Below are positions 17,690 to 27,817 of a stretch of DNA of 64,000 nt, piece after piece. The stretch's first letter is position 1, and each line of letters begins with the position of its first letter. Origin of the DNA: Limimaricola variabilis. Its GTDB lineage: Bacteria > Pseudomonadota > Alphaproteobacteria > Rhodobacterales > Rhodobacteraceae. The translations under genes were made by a program, and so were the position numbers. The DNA is taken from positions 62,001-126,000 of the forward strand of contig NZ_JACIBX010000007.1 in the NCBI RefSeq assembly GCF_014195545.1. The letters run 5' to 3'. The notes beneath the pieces are model-generated. The model saw nothing but the letters and a program-made list of their open reading frames with translations. It had not been told where the DNA came from and ran no database searches.

Positions 17690-19072
17690 TCAGCCCTTTT
17701 CGGCCAGGGCGGCGAGGATTCGCGCCCAGCTGCGGATGCCCTTGTGGAAGCTACGCAAGTCGTATTTCTCGTTCGGGCTGTGGATCAGGTCGTCGTCATT
17801 GGCAAAGCCCACCAGCATCGAATCCATGCCGAGCTCCGATTTGAAGTATCCCGCGATCGGGATCGAGCCGCCGGCTCCCACGAAGGCAGCGGGCTGGGGC
17901 CATTCGGCGCTCAGCGCCTGTCGCGCCGTCTCGAAGGCCGGGTCGTCGGTCGCCATGACGCTGGCAGGCGCCGCGCCATGGCCGTGGAACTCGACCTTGC
18001 AGTCGGGCGGCAGCATGGCGCGGACATGGGCGCGGAACGCGTCCCGGATCGCCTCAGGGTTCTGCTGCCCCACGAGGCGGAAGCTGATCTTGGCGCTGGC
18101 CTTCGACGGCAGCACCGTCTTGAAGCCTGCGCCCGCATAGCCGCCGGCGATGCCGTTGATCTCGCAGGTCGGCCGCGCCCAGATCATCTCGAGCGCGGTA
18201 CGGTCGGCCTCGCCGGCCGGGTGCGACAGGCCGACGCCCCCCAGGAAGGCACCCGCGTCGAAGCCCAGGCCCTCCCACTGCGCGCGCAGCTCCGGGGTGA
18301 TCTCCGGCACGCCGTCATAGAAGCCGGGCAGGGTGACACGGCCATGATCGTCATGCAGCGCCGCGATGATCCGCGACAGCACCTTGATCGGGTTGACAGC
18401 GGGGCCGCCATAGGCGCCCGAGTGCAGGTCGCGGTCGGGGCCGGTGATCACCACCTCCTCGCCCACGAGGCCGCGCAGCATGGTGGTGATCGCGGGGGTG
18501 TCGCGGTCGAACAGCCCGGTGTCGCAGATCAAAGCGAGATCCGCCTTCAGCTCGGCGGCGTTCTCGCGCAGGAACGGCACCAGTGAGGGCGAGCCGGACT
18601 CCTCCTCGCCCTCGAACAGGATTGAGACGCGGGCCGGAAGCTTGCCATGCACCGCCACCCAGGCGCGGCAGGCCTCGACGAAGGTCATCAACTGGCCCTT
18701 GTCGTCGGAGGCGCCGCGGCCACGGATCACCCGGCCCGCGGGCGTGTCCTCGATCGAGGGCTCGAAAGGCGGGGTCTTCCACAGCTCGAGCGGATCGGCG
18801 GGCTGCACGTCGTAATGGCCGTAGAACAGCAGATGCGGCCCGCCATCGCCCATGCCGCCGGTGACCATCGGATGGCCGGGCGTGTCGCGCAGCGCCGCGT
18901 CGGCAAAGCCGATCGAGCGAAGGTCATCGACCAGCCACTCGGCGGCGGCGCGGCACTCCGCCCGATGCGCCGGATCGGTTGAGATGGAGGGAATCCGCAG
19001 AAGATCCATGAGCCGTGCGGTCGCGGCGTCGAGGTCGGCGTCGATGCGTGCGAGAACGGGGTCGAGTGTCAT
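17690..19072 (-). CDS. M20 family metallopeptidase (dipeptidase)
   Basis: This 460-residue zinc peptidase of the M20/CNDP-like group probably cleaves dipeptides in the cytosol. Metal-site motifs are visible: LLFYGHYDVQPADPLELW, GRGASDDKGQLM, the catalytic glutamate pair in ILFEGEEESGSPSL, and ALICDTGLFDRDTPAI. The dimerisation domain is present (SGAYGGPAVNPIKVLSRII). An AGGAG ribosome site lies six bases before the ATG at 19072. The length is normal. It stands alone, divergent from hemA. Confidence 0.94.
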   Translation of the reverse strand: MTLDPVLARIDADLDAATARLMDLLRIPSISTDPAHRAECRAAAEWLVDDLRSIGFADAALRDTPGHPMVTGGMGDGGPHLLFYGHYDVQPADPLELWKTPPFEPSIEDTPAGRVIRGRGASDDKGQLMTFVEACRAWVAVHGKLPARVSILFEGEEESGSPSLVPFLRENAAELKADLALICDTGLFDRDTPAITTMLRGLVGEEVVITGPDRDLHSGAYGGPAVNPIKVLSRIIAALHDDHGRVTLPGFYDGVPEITPELRAQWEGLGFDAGAFLGGVGLSHPAGEADRTALEMIWARPTCEINGIAGGYAGAGFKTVLPSKASAKISFRLVGQQNPEAIRDAFRAHVRAMLPPDCKVEFHGHGAAPASVMATDDPAFETARQALSAEWPQPAAFVGAGGSIPIAGYFKSELGMDSMLVGFANDDDLIHSPNEKYDLRSFHKGIRSWARILAALAEKG

Positions 19073-19271
19073 GGGGGCTCCTGTTATAATCCACTAGACC
19101 CTGACCCCGCCCTTGACCGCTGTCCAGCATTGCGGCGAAATTGAGTCATGCGTCGATCCAGTCCTCCGGGGGGTGGCAAATTGTAGCGTATTGCTCGGCC
19201 GTTCGACCACTTATATGGAGCCGGACGGCCAGCGCCGGGGTGAACCGCCCCGCCAGACGAAAAGGGGAACC

Positions 19272-20501
19272 ATGCCCGTGGATTACGAAGCAGGGCTAGA
19301 CGCCGCGATCGGAAGGCTGCACGCCGAGGGACGTTACCGGACCTTCATCGACATCGCCCGCCGCAAGGGACAGTTCCCGCACGCCACCTGGCACCGGCCG
19401 GATGGCAGCGAGGCACCGGTGACGGTGTGGTGCGGCAACGACTATCTCGGCATGGGCCAGCATCCGGCCGTCTTGGCGGCGATGCACGAGGCGATCGACG
19501 CGGTCGGCGCCGGCTCCGGCGGCACCCGCAACATCTCGGGCACGACGGTTTATCACAAGCGGCTCGAGGCGGAGCTAGCCGATCTGCATGGCAAGGAAGC
19601 GGCGCTGCTGTTCACCTCTGCCTACATCGCCAACGACGCCACGCTGTCGACCCTGCCGCGGCTGTTTCCTGGGCTGATCATCTATTCCGACGAGCTCAAC
19701 CACGCGAGCATGATCGAAGGCATCCGCCGCAATGGCGGCGCCAAGCGGATCTTCCGCCACAACGATCTGGCGCATCTGCGCGAGTTGTTGGAGGCCGACG
19801 ATCCGGCCGCGCCGAAGCTGATCGCCTTCGAGAGCGTCTATTCGATGGATGGCGATTTCGGCCCCATCGGCGAGCTGTGCGATCTCGCCGAGGAATTCGG
19901 CGCGCTGACCTATCTCGACGAGGTGCATGCGGTCGGCATGTACGGTCCGCGCGGCGGCGGCGTCTCGGAGCGCGACGGTCTCGCCCACCGGGTCGACATG
20001 ATCAACGGCACGCTGGGCAAGGCTTACGGCGTGCTGGGTGGCTATGTCGCGGCTTCGGCCAAGATGGTGGACGCGGTGCGCTCCTACGCGCCGGGCTTCA
20101 TCTTCACCACTTCGCTGCCGCCCGCCGTGGCTGCCGGGGCGGCTGCCAGTGTCGCGCATCTCAAGACCGACAATGCGCTGCGCGAGCGGCATCAGACCCA
20201 AGCGGCGATCCTCAAGACCCGGCTGCGGGGCCTCGGGCTGCCGATTATCGATCACGGCAGCCACATCGTGCCGCTGATCGTCGGCGATCCGATCCACACC
20301 AAGCTGATCTCGGACATGCTCCTTGCCGATCACGGCATCTACGTGCAGCCGATCAACTTTCCGACAGTGCCGCGCGGCACGGAACGGCTGCGTTTCACGC
20401 CTTCTCCGCTGCACGGTCCGGGCGAAATGGACGCGCTCGTGCGCGCATTGGATGCGCTTTGGTCGCATTGTGCGCTGAATCGCGCCGAATTGGCCGGTTG
20501 A
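19272..20501 (+). CDS. hemA: 5-aminolevulinate synthase
   Basis: The 409-residue PLP enzyme condenses glycine with succinyl-CoA to 5-aminolevulinate, the first step of haem and, where present, bacteriochlorophyll synthesis in alphaproteobacteria. Visible features are [43 protein letters not shown], and the PLP lysine in [14 protein letters not shown]. The ATG at 19272 gives the typical N-terminus ([20 protein letters not shown]). An upstream extension of the frame has no similarity. I see no clear FNR-type dyad in the 199-bp upstream region. Confidence 0.97.
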   Translation: MPVDYEAGLDAAIGRLHAEGRYRTFIDIARRKGQFPHATWHRPDGSEAPVTVWCGNDYLGMGQHPAVLAAMHEAIDAVGAGSGGTRNISGTTVYHKRLEAELADLHGKEAALLFTSAYIANDATLSTLPRLFPGLIIYSDELNHASMIEGIRRNGGAKRIFRHNDLAHLRELLEADDPAAPKLIAFESVYSMDGDFGPIGELCDLAEEFGALTYLDEVHAVGMYGPRGGGVSERDGLAHRVDMINGTLGKAYGVLGGYVAASAKMVDAVRSYAPGFIFTTSLPPAVAAGAAASVAHLKTDNALRERHQTQAAILKTRLRGLGLPIIDHGSHIVPLIVGDPIHTKLISDMLLADHGIYVQPINFPTVPRGTERLRFTPSPLHGPGEMDALVRALDALWSHCALNRAELAG

Positions 20502-20620
20502 CCACTTACCCCCGTGCGGGGCGGCTCTGCTCATGCTAGAATGAACCTCAAGACCTTTCGGGAGTTATGAAAACATAGCCCCGGAGGTTACCGGGGGCGG
20601 GCAGAGACGGGAACACCGAT

Positions 20621-21925
20621 ATGATCGGGCGGAGCTTCATGCGCGCAAGCGCAGCGCAGGAGGTCGAGGCCAAGGGCTTCGACGCTTTTGAACTGCGGTT
20701 GGGCGACCTGATGCGTGGTGAGCGCGCGACCATGGGCAAGAGCCTGCTGGACGTGCAGCGCGAGCTGAAGATCAAGGCCGCCTATATCGCCGCGATCGAG
20801 AATTCCGATCCCACCGCCTTCGATACGCCGGGCTTCATCGCTGGCTATGTGCGCTCTTATGCCCGCTATCTCGGCATGGATCCGGACACCGCCTACGAGA
20901 CGTTCTGCCGCGAATCCGGCTTCACCACGGCGCATGGCATGTCGGCAGCGGCCTCCACGGTCCGGCCGCGCAGCACCAAGCCGCAGAGCACCAGCCTCGG
21001 CAAGGACATCTTCTCCGAGTCGGCTACCCCCTTCCTGCCGCCCGCCGAGCGTATCCTCGCGGGCTTCGAGCCGCGCGCCCTGGGCTCCGTGGCGGTACTG
21101 CTCGTGCTGATGGGCGGGCTCGGCTATGGCGGCTGGTCGATCCTACAGGAGGTCCAGAAGGTCCGTCTTGCCCCCGTAGAGCAGACCCCCGCGATCATGG
21201 CGCAGGTTGATCCGCTGGCCGGCGGTGGCCGGGTCGAAGCCGCGGGCAGCGATGCGGCCGAGCTGGCGGCGCTGGCACCCGCCGCGCCCGATGCGCTCGA
21301 CCGCCTCTATCGCCCGCAGGCGCTCGACGTGCCGGTGATGACTCCGCGCGACGGCCCGATCGCCGCGCTGGTCACCCAGCCGCGTCGCCCGGGGCAGGAC
21401 GCCTCGACGCAGCTCGCCTCGGCAACGACCTCGACGCCCTCCATGGGGACCAGCCCGATGCTCGCGGCGCTCGACGCCGCCCCGGTAGAGACGCCCGAGA
21501 TCACCTTGCCCGATATCGAGCTCGCCCTGCTCGAGGCCGGGGCCGACACCCCGACCGGGGAGCCGGTCGTTCGCGTGACAGAACCGCCGGCACCGGGTGT
21601 CACCATGGTGGCCGTGCGCCCGGCCTGGGTGCGCGTGAAATCCGCCGATGGCTCGACGCTGTATGAAGGCATCATGAATGCCGGTGACGAATGGCAGGTG
21701 CCGTCGCTCGAGCAGGCGCCGACCTTGCGCGTCGGCGAGTCCGGTGCCGTCTATTTCGCCGTCAACGGCCAGCATTACGGCCCGGCCGGCGATCCCGGCA
21801 CCGTGACCTCGAACCTCGCCTTGTCGGTGGACAATCTGACCGCCAGCTATCAGGTTGCCGACCTGGAGCGCGACTCCGACCTGGCCGAGTTCGTCCGGGT
21901 CGCCGAGGCCGCATCCACCGAATGA
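20621..21925 (+). CDS. RodZ-like protein: helix-turn-helix, one membrane helix, DUF4115
   Basis: The 434-residue protein has a cytosolic helix-turn-helix domain ([20 protein letters not shown] through [13 protein letters not shown]). A linker leads to one membrane helix near residues 150-170 ([19 protein letters not shown]). A low-complexity periplasmic region and a C-terminal DUF4115-like domain ([20 protein letters not shown]) follow. RodZ links MreB to the wall synthesis machinery in rods; that role is inferred. Its place directly before ispG is common in alphaproteobacteria. A short CCCCGG/CCGGGG hairpin (20579-20596) sits in its leader. Confidence 0.85.
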   Translation: MIGRSFMRASAAQEVEAKGFDAFELRLGDLMRGERATMGKSLLDVQRELKIKAAYIAAIENSDPTAFDTPGFIAGYVRSYARYLGMDPDTAYETFCRESGFTTAHGMSAAASTVRPRSTKPQSTSLGKDIFSESATPFLPPAERILAGFEPRALGSVAVLLVLMGGLGYGGWSILQEVQKVRLAPVEQTPAIMAQVDPLAGGGRVEAAGSDAAELAALAPAAPDALDRLYRPQALDVPVMTPRDGPIAALVTQPRRPGQDASTQLASATTSTPSMGTSPMLAALDAAPVETPEITLPDIELALLEAGADTPTGEPVVRVTEPPAPGVTMVAVRPAWVRVKSADGSTLYEGIMNAGDEWQVPSLEQAPTLRVGESGAVYFAVNGQHYGPAGDPGTVTSNLALSVDNLTASYQVADLERDSDLAEFVRVAEAASTE

Positions 21926-21974
21926 CGCCGCGCCGGTTCTCCGCCTCGCGGCCCTGATCCGCGAGAGGTTAGAC

Positions 21975-23108
21975 ATGTCCCTTCACGCCGTCCGCCCCTG
22001 GCGCGAGATCCAGCGTCGCAAGTCCCGCCAGATCATGGTCGGGCGCGTGCCCGTGGGCGGCGACGCGCCGATCTCGGTGCAGACCATGACCAACACCGAC
22101 ACCACCGATGTGCGCGGCACGCTCGATCAGGTGATCCGTGCCGCCGATGCCGGCGCCGACATCGTGCGCGTGTCGACCCCCGACGAGGACAGCACGCGGG
22201 CGCTGCGCGAGATCACGCGGGAAAGCCCGGTGCCGATCGTCGCCGACATCCATTTCCACTACAAACGCGCCATCGAGGCAGCCGAGGCGGGCGCGGCCTG
22301 CCTGCGGATCAATCCCGGCAATATCGGCGACGCCAAGCGGGTGGCCGAGGTGGTGCGCGCCGCCAAGGATCATGGCTGCTCGATCCGGATCGGCGTCAAT
22401 GCCGGCTCTCTGGAGCGGCACCTGCTCGAGAAATACGGCGAGCCGTGCCCCGATGCGATGGTCGAGAGCGGGCTCGATCACATCAAGCTCTTGCAGGATC
22501 ACGACTTCCACGAGTTCAAGATCTCGGTGAAGGCGTCCGACGTGTTCCTCGCCGCTGCCGCCTATCAGCAGCTGGCTGATGCGACCGACGCGCCGATCCA
22601 TCTCGGCATCACCGAGGCGGGCGGGCTGATGTCGGGAACGATCAAATCCGCGATCGGCATGGGCAACCTCCTGTGGATGGGGATCGGCGACACCATCCGC
22701 GTCAGCCTCTCGGCCGATCCGGTCGAGGAGGTGAAGGTCGGCTTCGAGATCCTGAAATCCCTTGGCCTGCGCCATCGCGGCGTCAACATCATCTCCTGCC
22801 CGTCCTGCGCGCGCCAGGGCTTCGACGTGATCAAGACCGTCGAGATCCTCGAAAAGCGGCTGGAACACATCAAGACGCCAATGTCGCTGTCGATCATCGG
22901 CTGCGTCGTCAACGGCCCCGGCGAGGCGCTGATGACCGATGTCGGGTTCACCGGCGGCGGGGCCGGAAACGGCATGGTCTATCTCGCCGGCAAGCAGAGC
23001 CATCGCATGTCGAACGAGCAGATGGTCGACCATATCGTCGAGCAGGTCGAGGCCAAGGCGGCCGAGATCGAGGCGCGCGAAACGCCGGCGACCGAAGCGG
23101 CGGAGTGA
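21975..23108 (+). CDS. ispG: 4-hydroxy-3-methylbut-2-enyl diphosphate synthase
   Basis: The 377-residue [4Fe-4S] enzyme of the MEP isoprenoid pathway converts methylerythritol cyclodiphosphate to HMBPP. Visible features are [24 protein letters not shown] and RINPGNIG in the barrel, and [15 protein letters not shown]. The C-terminal cluster cysteines are in [12 protein letters not shown] and [12 protein letters not shown]. The ATG at 21975 follows AGAGGTT and gives the usual length. It lies 49 bases after the rodZ-like gene and is probably cotranscribed with it. Confidence 0.97.
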   Translation: MSLHAVRPWREIQRRKSRQIMVGRVPVGGDAPISVQTMTNTDTTDVRGTLDQVIRAADAGADIVRVSTPDEDSTRALREITRESPVPIVADIHFHYKRAIEAAEAGAACLRINPGNIGDAKRVAEVVRAAKDHGCSIRIGVNAGSLERHLLEKYGEPCPDAMVESGLDHIKLLQDHDFHEFKISVKASDVFLAAAAYQQLADATDAPIHLGITEAGGLMSGTIKSAIGMGNLLWMGIGDTIRVSLSADPVEEVKVGFEILKSLGLRHRGVNIISCPSCARQGFDVIKTVEILEKRLEHIKTPMSLSIIGCVVNGPGEALMTDVGFTGGGAGNGMVYLAGKQSHRMSNEQMVDHIVEQVEAKAAEIEARETPATEAAE

Positions 23109-23265
23109 CCCTCGCGTCATCGGTCGGAACTTGCCGGGGGATCGGCGGGAAACCGCTGTTATCAGGGAGAATTTTCTGATCCCCGGCGGACCTCTCAGGC
23201 CCTTCTGCGCGTTCTTTGTGCAATCGCCGGTCGGAAGATCGGTGTTCATAGAGAATGGAACTGAC

Positions 23266-23994
23266 ATGACCAAGCAATCGCTTCTGATGACGACCGCCGC
23301 CGCCCTCGTGGCCGCGATGCCGGCCTTCGCCCAGACCGCGACCACGGAGACGTCGACCGAGACCACCGCCAGCGCCGAGACCGCGCAGGCGGGCACCACC
23401 GCGCATGCCGCGACCGAGCTGAACCTGCGCGCAGGCCCCGGCCCGGACATGGAGATCATCGACGTGATCCCTGCCGATGGCGAGGTGATGGTCGATGGCT
23501 GCCTCGAGAGCGCCAACTGGTGCAAGGTGACGCTGAACGGCACCACCGGCTGGGCCTATGGCGACTATCTCACCGTGAAGATGGCCGAGGCGCCCGAGCC
23601 GGTCGTGCTCTATGAGAACCGCGCCGAGCTCGAGGTCGAGACCGTGACCTATGACAACGCGGCCAACAACGCCGCCGCGACCGCTGCCGGTGCCGCGACC
23701 GCCGCTGCCGGTGCCGCTGCCCTGGCCGCCGGCCCGATCGGCATCCTCGGCGCAGCCGTGGTTGGCGCCGCACTGGGCGATTCGGCCACGCCGGACGAGC
23801 AGACCATCACCTATGTGCGTGAGAACCCGGTCGAGCCGGTCATTCTCGGCGGTGAAGTCGTGGTCGGGGCCACGGTGCCGGGCGAAGTCGAGCTGACCGC
23901 CATCCCGGACGCCGAGTACAGCTATCTCTATCTCAACGGCACCCCGGTGCTGGTCGAGCCCGAGGAGCGTCGGATCGTCCACATCGTCCGCTAA
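23266..23994 (+). CDS. Secreted SH3b-DUF1236 protein with a glycine-zipper segment
   Basis: This 242-residue exported protein has a signal peptide (MTKQSLLMTTAAALVAAMPA). A bacterial SH3 domain follows at about residues 45-100 (ELNLRAGPGPDMEIIDVIPA to GWAYGDYLTV). Next is an Ala/Gly-rich hydrophobic stretch at about 125-165 (AAGPIGILGAAVVGAALGD), and then a DUF1236-like C-terminus (VVVGATVPGEVELTAIPDAE). SH3b domains usually bind cell wall. The glycine-rich stretch could insert in or contact the outer membrane. A good terminator follows at 24016. The exact function is unknown. Confidence 0.82.
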   Translation: MTKQSLLMTTAAALVAAMPAFAQTATTETSTETTASAETAQAGTTAHAATELNLRAGPGPDMEIIDVIPADGEVMVDGCLESANWCKVTLNGTTGWAYGDYLTVKMAEAPEPVVLYENRAELEVETVTYDNAANNAAATAAGAATAAAGAAALAAGPIGILGAAVVGAALGDSATPDEQTITYVRENPVEPVILGGEVVVGATVPGEVELTAIPDAEYSYLYLNGTPVLVEPEERRIVHIVR

Positions 23995-24015
23995 ACCGGA
24001 CTTGTTGATGAATGA

Positions 24016-24043
24016 GAGGGCGGCCCGACGGGCCGCCCTCTTT
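24016..24043 (+). terminator. Terminator after the SH3/DUF1236 gene
   Basis: An 11-bp stem GAGGGCGGCCC/GGGCCGCCCTC with a three-base loop is followed by TTT, 21 bases after the stop codon. Confidence 0.75.
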
Positions 24044-24056
24044 GCATACCCTAAGC

Positions 24057-24506
24057 CTATAGGGTCCGCTTGAACCCGAGATGCGTCGCCTCAAAGCCCA
24101 AGCTCTCGTAGAAGCGATGTGCCGCTTCGCGGGATCGGTCGGAGGTCAGCTGCATCAGCCTACATCCTGCGGCGCGCGCCCGCGTTTCGGCGTCCTGCAG
24201 CGCGAGGCGACCGATCCCGGCACCACGCTGGCTCGCTGCCACCCGCACCGCTTCGATCTGCGCACGCCGTGCGCCGCCACGAGACAGGCCCTCGATCAAG
24301 GTGAGCTGGTAGCACGCGACGACGTCGTCACCGACCACTCCGACAACGACAATGTTGCCCGGCTGTGCGCTCATGCGGTCGAAGGCATCGAGATAGCTCT
24401 GGAGCGGTGCACCCTCGCGGTGCTGGCCCAGATCGTCCTCGGCCAGCAGCGCTGCGATCGAGGCGACATCGCCTCGATCGGCCTTTCGGAAATGGGGCGC
24501 GCTCAC
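24057..24506 (-). CDS. GNAT-family N-acetyltransferase
   Basis: This 149-residue acetyltransferase starts with GTG at 24506, which overlaps the stop of the upstream DsbA-like gene (GTGA) and so suggests coupling. The acetyl-CoA loop lies in QIEAVRVAASQRGAGIGRLA, and the C-terminal segment MQLTSDRSREAAHRFYESLG with LGFEATHLGFKR is typical of small-molecule GNATs. The substrate is unknown. The N-terminal reading VSAPHFRKADRGDVASIAAL matches common GNAT starts. Confidence 0.86.
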   Translation of the reverse strand: MSAPHFRKADRGDVASIAALLAEDDLGQHREGAPLQSYLDAFDRMSAQPGNIVVVGVVGDDVVACYQLTLIEGLSRGGARRAQIEAVRVAASQRGAGIGRLALQDAETRARAAGCRLMQLTSDRSREAAHRFYESLGFEATHLGFKRTL

Positions 24507-25252
24507 TCGCTGCGCTGACCGGCCACGATCTCGCGCATCTGCGCCAGCGGCACGTAGCCGCGCAGCATCTCGTCGCCCATCACGAAGCTCGGCGTGCCGG
24601 AGATCTGCATCGCCTGCGCCAGCTGGTGGTTGCCGGCGATGATCTGGTCGATCTCGGGCGCCTCCATCGCGGCGTTCAGTGTCTCCCAATCCGAGCCAAG
24701 GCTCTCGGCCAGCGCGGTCAGGGACTTCTCGGACACGTCGCCCCGCATGGTCATCAGCGCGTTATGCGCCTGCTTGTAGGCCTCGTCGCCCAGCTCAGCC
24801 CGGGCCGCGAGGGCGAAGCGCGACGCCATCACAGACTGTTCGCCGAGGATCGGGAATTCCTTGAGGATGTAGCGGATGTTGCCGTCGCTCTCGACCAGCT
24901 CCTCGACTTCGGGAAAGGCGCGGCGGCAATAGCCGCATTTGTAGTCCATGAACTCGACCACGGTGATGTCGCCATCGGGGTTGCCGCCGACCCAGTCGCC
25001 TTCGCTCTCGAACAGCGCCTTGGCGTGGTTCGCGATCATCGCGCTGTCGCCCTGCGCGGCGGCCTCGGCCTGGCGCTGGTCGAGCACGGCGATCGCCTCC
25101 ATCAGCACCTCGGGGTTCTCGAGCAGATAGGCGCGCACTTCCTCGCGGAAGGCATCACGCTCGGCATCGCTCAGCGTCTCGAGATCGGTCGCGGCGGCGG
25201 GGGCGGCGAGTGCCAGCGTGACGGGCAGGGCGCGAAGGGTCTGGCGCAACAT
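24503..25252 (-). CDS. DsbA-family thiol:disulfide oxidoreductase (periplasmic)
   Basis: This 249-residue exported thioredoxin-fold protein has a signal peptide (MLRQTLRALPVTLALAAPAA) and a helical N-terminal region rich in acidic residues (LSDAERDAFREEVRAYLLEN). The redox motif CGYC lies in EFMDYKCGYCRRAFPEVEEL, and the cis-proline segment is QISGTPSFVMGDEML. This layout matches the BdbD/ScsC-like DsbA branch used for protein disulfide formation or isomerisation. The start at 25252 gives the signal peptide directly. A GNAT gene overlaps its stop. Confidence 0.91.
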   Translation of the reverse strand: MLRQTLRALPVTLALAAPAAATDLETLSDAERDAFREEVRAYLLENPEVLMEAIAVLDQRQAEAAAQGDSAMIANHAKALFESEGDWVGGNPDGDITVVEFMDYKCGYCRRAFPEVEELVESDGNIRYILKEFPILGEQSVMASRFALAARAELGDEAYKQAHNALMTMRGDVSEKSLTALAESLGSDWETLNAAMEAPEIDQIIAGNHQLAQAMQISGTPSFVMGDEMLRGYVPLAQMREIVAGQRSE

Positions 25253-25388
25253 GGTCTTTCCTCTCCTCAGGGTCGGGATGGTGCAGACCATATCGCCGCA
25301 GCGCTGCCAAGCGCGGACCCGTGATCGGGGGCATTGACGGCGGGGGCGGGCGGTTGGCACAACCCGGCCGAACCATACGGAGCGGATC

Positions 25389-26549
25389 ATGCGGAACTCA
25401 AGGCGCGGACAGGTCGATCCCTTTATCGTGATGGACGTGATGGAGGCGGCGCGGCAGGCCGAGGAGGCGGGCCGCCACGTCATCCATATGGAGGTCGGCC
25501 AGCCCGGCACCGGCGCCCCGCGCGAGGCGGTGGAGCGGCTGGCCCGCGACATGGCGGCGGGGCCGATGGGCTATACCGTGGCGCTCGGCCTGCCGGAGCT
25601 GCGGGCGCGAATCGCGCGCCATTACGGCGAGTGGTACGATGTCGATCTCGACCCGGCGCGGGTGGTGGTGACCTCCGGCGCCTCCGGGGCGTTCCTGCTC
25701 AGCTTCACGCAGCTTTTCGACACCGGGGCGCGAGTGGGACTGGGGGCACCATGCTACCCCTCCTACCGGCAGATCCTCAAGGCGCTCGACATGGCGCCGA
25801 TCGACATCCCGACCACGCTGGAGAGCCGGATGCAGCCGGTGCCCGGTGACATCGCAGCCCATGTGCTCGACGGGCTGGTGCTGGCCTCGCCCTCCAACCC
25901 GGCGGGCACGATGCTTGATCGGGCCGGGCTCGAGGCGCTGGCGGGGGCCTGCGCCGAAGGCGAGGCCGCGCTGATCTCCGACGAGATCTATCACGGCATC
26001 GGCGGGCGCGGCACCTCGGTGCTGGAAGTCACCGACGAGGCGCATGTGATCGGCTCCTTCTCCAAGTATTTCTCGATGACCGGCTGGCGGGCGGGCTGGC
26101 TGATCGTGCCGCCCGAGCATGTGCGCGGCATCGAGCGGATCGCCCAGAACATGTTCATCTGCACCTCGCACGCCTCCCAGCGGCTGGCGCTGCACGCGAT
26201 GGACTGCACCGAAGAGCTGGAGGCGAACGCCGCCGTCTATGCCGCCAACCGCGCGCTGATGCTCGACGGCCTGCCCAAGGCGGGCTTCACCCGCTTCGCG
26301 CCGCCCGACGGCGCCTTCTACGTCTATGCCGACGTCTCGGACTTCACCGATGACAGCCGCGCCTTCGCGGCCGAGATCCTCGATGAGGCGAATGTCGCGG
26401 TGACGCCCGGGCTCGATTTCGATCCGCGCGACGGACATCGCTGGATCCGCTTCTCCTATGCCCGCGCCACCGCCGACATCGAGGAGGGGCTGGCGCGCCT
26501 CGCCCGCTTCATGGCGGCGCGGGGCCATGCCGGGGCAGGCGCCGCGTGA
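25389..26549 (+). CDS. Class I/II pyridoxal-phosphate aminotransferase
   Basis: This 386-residue fold-type I aminotransferase shows EVGQPGTGAPREA, YTVALGLPELRARIARHYGE, ASPSNPAGTML, ISDEIYHGI, the PLP lysine in GSFSKYFSMTGWRAGW, and the carboxylate-binding arginine in GHRWIRFSYA. The amino-acid substrate cannot be fixed from sequence. Its stop overlaps the GTG of the amidase gene, so both are coupled on one mRNA, although they have no evident shared function. Confidence 0.93.
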   Translation: MRNSRRGQVDPFIVMDVMEAARQAEEAGRHVIHMEVGQPGTGAPREAVERLARDMAAGPMGYTVALGLPELRARIARHYGEWYDVDLDPARVVVTSGASGAFLLSFTQLFDTGARVGLGAPCYPSYRQILKALDMAPIDIPTTLESRMQPVPGDIAAHVLDGLVLASPSNPAGTMLDRAGLEALAGACAEGEAALISDEIYHGIGGRGTSVLEVTDEAHVIGSFSKYFSMTGWRAGWLIVPPEHVRGIERIAQNMFICTSHASQRLALHAMDCTEELEANAAVYAANRALMLDGLPKAGFTRFAPPDGAFYVYADVSDFTDDSRAFAAEILDEANVAVTPGLDFDPRDGHRWIRFSYARATADIEEGLARLARFMAARGHAGAGAA

Positions 26550-27760
26550 GGCGTCTGCGTCGCCGCATCGCCCGGACGGTGAAGCCAATCGGTTTGGCGC
26601 TGCTGATGGCCGGGCCACTCGCGGCGCAGGAGTTCACCGGCCTCGCTCGGCTCGACGCCGATGAGAGCGCGGTGATCGACCGGCGCGGCGGCGGGGTCGA
26701 GATCGAGCTGGCGCTGAGCCAGGCCGTGCCGTGGCGGGTCTTCACGCTGGATGCGCCGCGCCGTCTCGTCCTCGACTTCTCGGAGGTGGACTGGGCCGGG
26801 GCCGATCCGGCGGCGCTGCTCTCGGCCGACAATGCCGGTCCGGTCCGGCTCGGGCAGGCGCGGCCGGGCTGGTCGCGCCTCGTACTCGACCTCGCGGCAC
26901 CGATGAGCGTCGACAGCGCCGGGATGCGGGTGGAGGGGCAGGGGGCACGGCTCACCGTGATCCTCTCGCCGGTCAGCGAGGCCGATTTCGCCGCCACCGC
27001 CCGCGCCCAGGACCCGGCCGGGACCGCGCTGCCGCCGCCCGTGGCCGAAGCGCCCGGACCCCTCGTCGTGGCGATCGATGCCGGCCATGGTGGCGTCGAT
27101 CCGGGCGCGATGCGCGAGGGGCTGGTGGAGGCCGAGCTGATGCTGCGGCTGGCGCGCGAAACCGCCGATGCGATCAACCGCACCGGGACGATGCGGGCCG
27201 TGCTGACCCGCGACGCCGACGCCTTCGTGCCGCTCACCGAGCGGATGACCATCGCGCGGGCGGCGGGGGCCGATCTGCTGTTGTCGCTGCATGCCGACGC
27301 GCTGGAGGAGGACGAAGCCTCGGGCGGCTCGGTCTACACGCTCTCGGCCGAAGCGCTGGACCGCGCCTCCTCGCGCATGGTCGAGCGTCACCAGCGGGGC
27401 GACCTGCTGGGCGGCGTCGATCTCAGCCGGCAGGACGACCGGGTCGCCACCGCGCTGATGGATCTAGCCCGGCTCGACACCGCACCGCAGAGCGAGCGGC
27501 TGGCGCAGGCGCTGGTCGCGGCGCTGGAGACGGCGGGGGCGCATCTCAACTCGCGGCCGCGCCGCAGCGCCCCGCTCGCCGTGCTCAACGCCGCCGATTT
27601 CCCCTCGGTGCTGGTCGAGGTGGGCTTCCTGTCGAATGCGGGTGACCGCGCCCGGCTGACGAATCCTACCAGCCGGGCGCGCATCGTCGCCGGGCTGGTC
27701 TCGGGTCTGTCCGCCTGGGCCGCCGAAGAAGCAGCGCGCGCGCCGCTCAGGCGTCGCTGA
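26546..27760 (+). CDS. N-acetylmuramoyl-L-alanine amidase (AmiC-type, AMIN plus Amidase_3)
   Basis: The 404-residue periplasmic zinc amidase splits the bond between MurNAc and the peptide stem, needed for cell separation. After a signal peptide (RTVKPIGLALLMAGPLAAQ) comes an AMIN-type domain (WRVFTLDAPRRLVLDFSEVD). The catalytic domain from about residue 172 has the zinc and catalytic residues in IDAGHGGVDPGA, EGLVEAELML, LLSLHADALEED and SVLVEVGFLSN. It starts with GTG overlapping the aminotransferase stop. The PBP1a gene follows after one opposed gene. Confidence 0.93.
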   Translation: MRRLRRRIARTVKPIGLALLMAGPLAAQEFTGLARLDADESAVIDRRGGGVEIELALSQAVPWRVFTLDAPRRLVLDFSEVDWAGADPAALLSADNAGPVRLGQARPGWSRLVLDLAAPMSVDSAGMRVEGQGARLTVILSPVSEADFAATARAQDPAGTALPPPVAEAPGPLVVAIDAGHGGVDPGAMREGLVEAELMLRLARETADAINRTGTMRAVLTRDADAFVPLTERMTIARAAGADLLLSLHADALEEDEASGGSVYTLSAEALDRASSRMVERHQRGDLLGGVDLSRQDDRVATALMDLARLDTAPQSERLAQALVAALETAGAHLNSRPRRSAPLAVLNAADFPSVLVEVGFLSNAGDRARLTNPTSRARIVAGLVSGLSAWAAEEAARAPLRRR

Positions 27761-27767
27761 AACGCGA

Positions 27768-27793
27768 ACGGCCCGCGCCGTGGCGCGGGCCGT
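27768..27793. terminator. Hairpin between the converging amidase and methyltransferase genes
   Basis: A perfect 12-bp stem ACGGCCCGCGCC/GGCGCGGGCCGT has a two-base gap and no strong T-run. Its position between converging genes suggests a shared terminator; intrinsic strength is doubtful. Confidence 0.5.
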
Positions 27794-27817
27794 CCTCGAA
27801 GCTGTGGGCGTGGGCCG

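Noticed and set aside
19100-19271. Search for an FNR-type or PpsR-type operator before hemA.
   Set aside because: No TTGAT-N4-ATCAA or TGT-N12-ACA match convincing enough to report.
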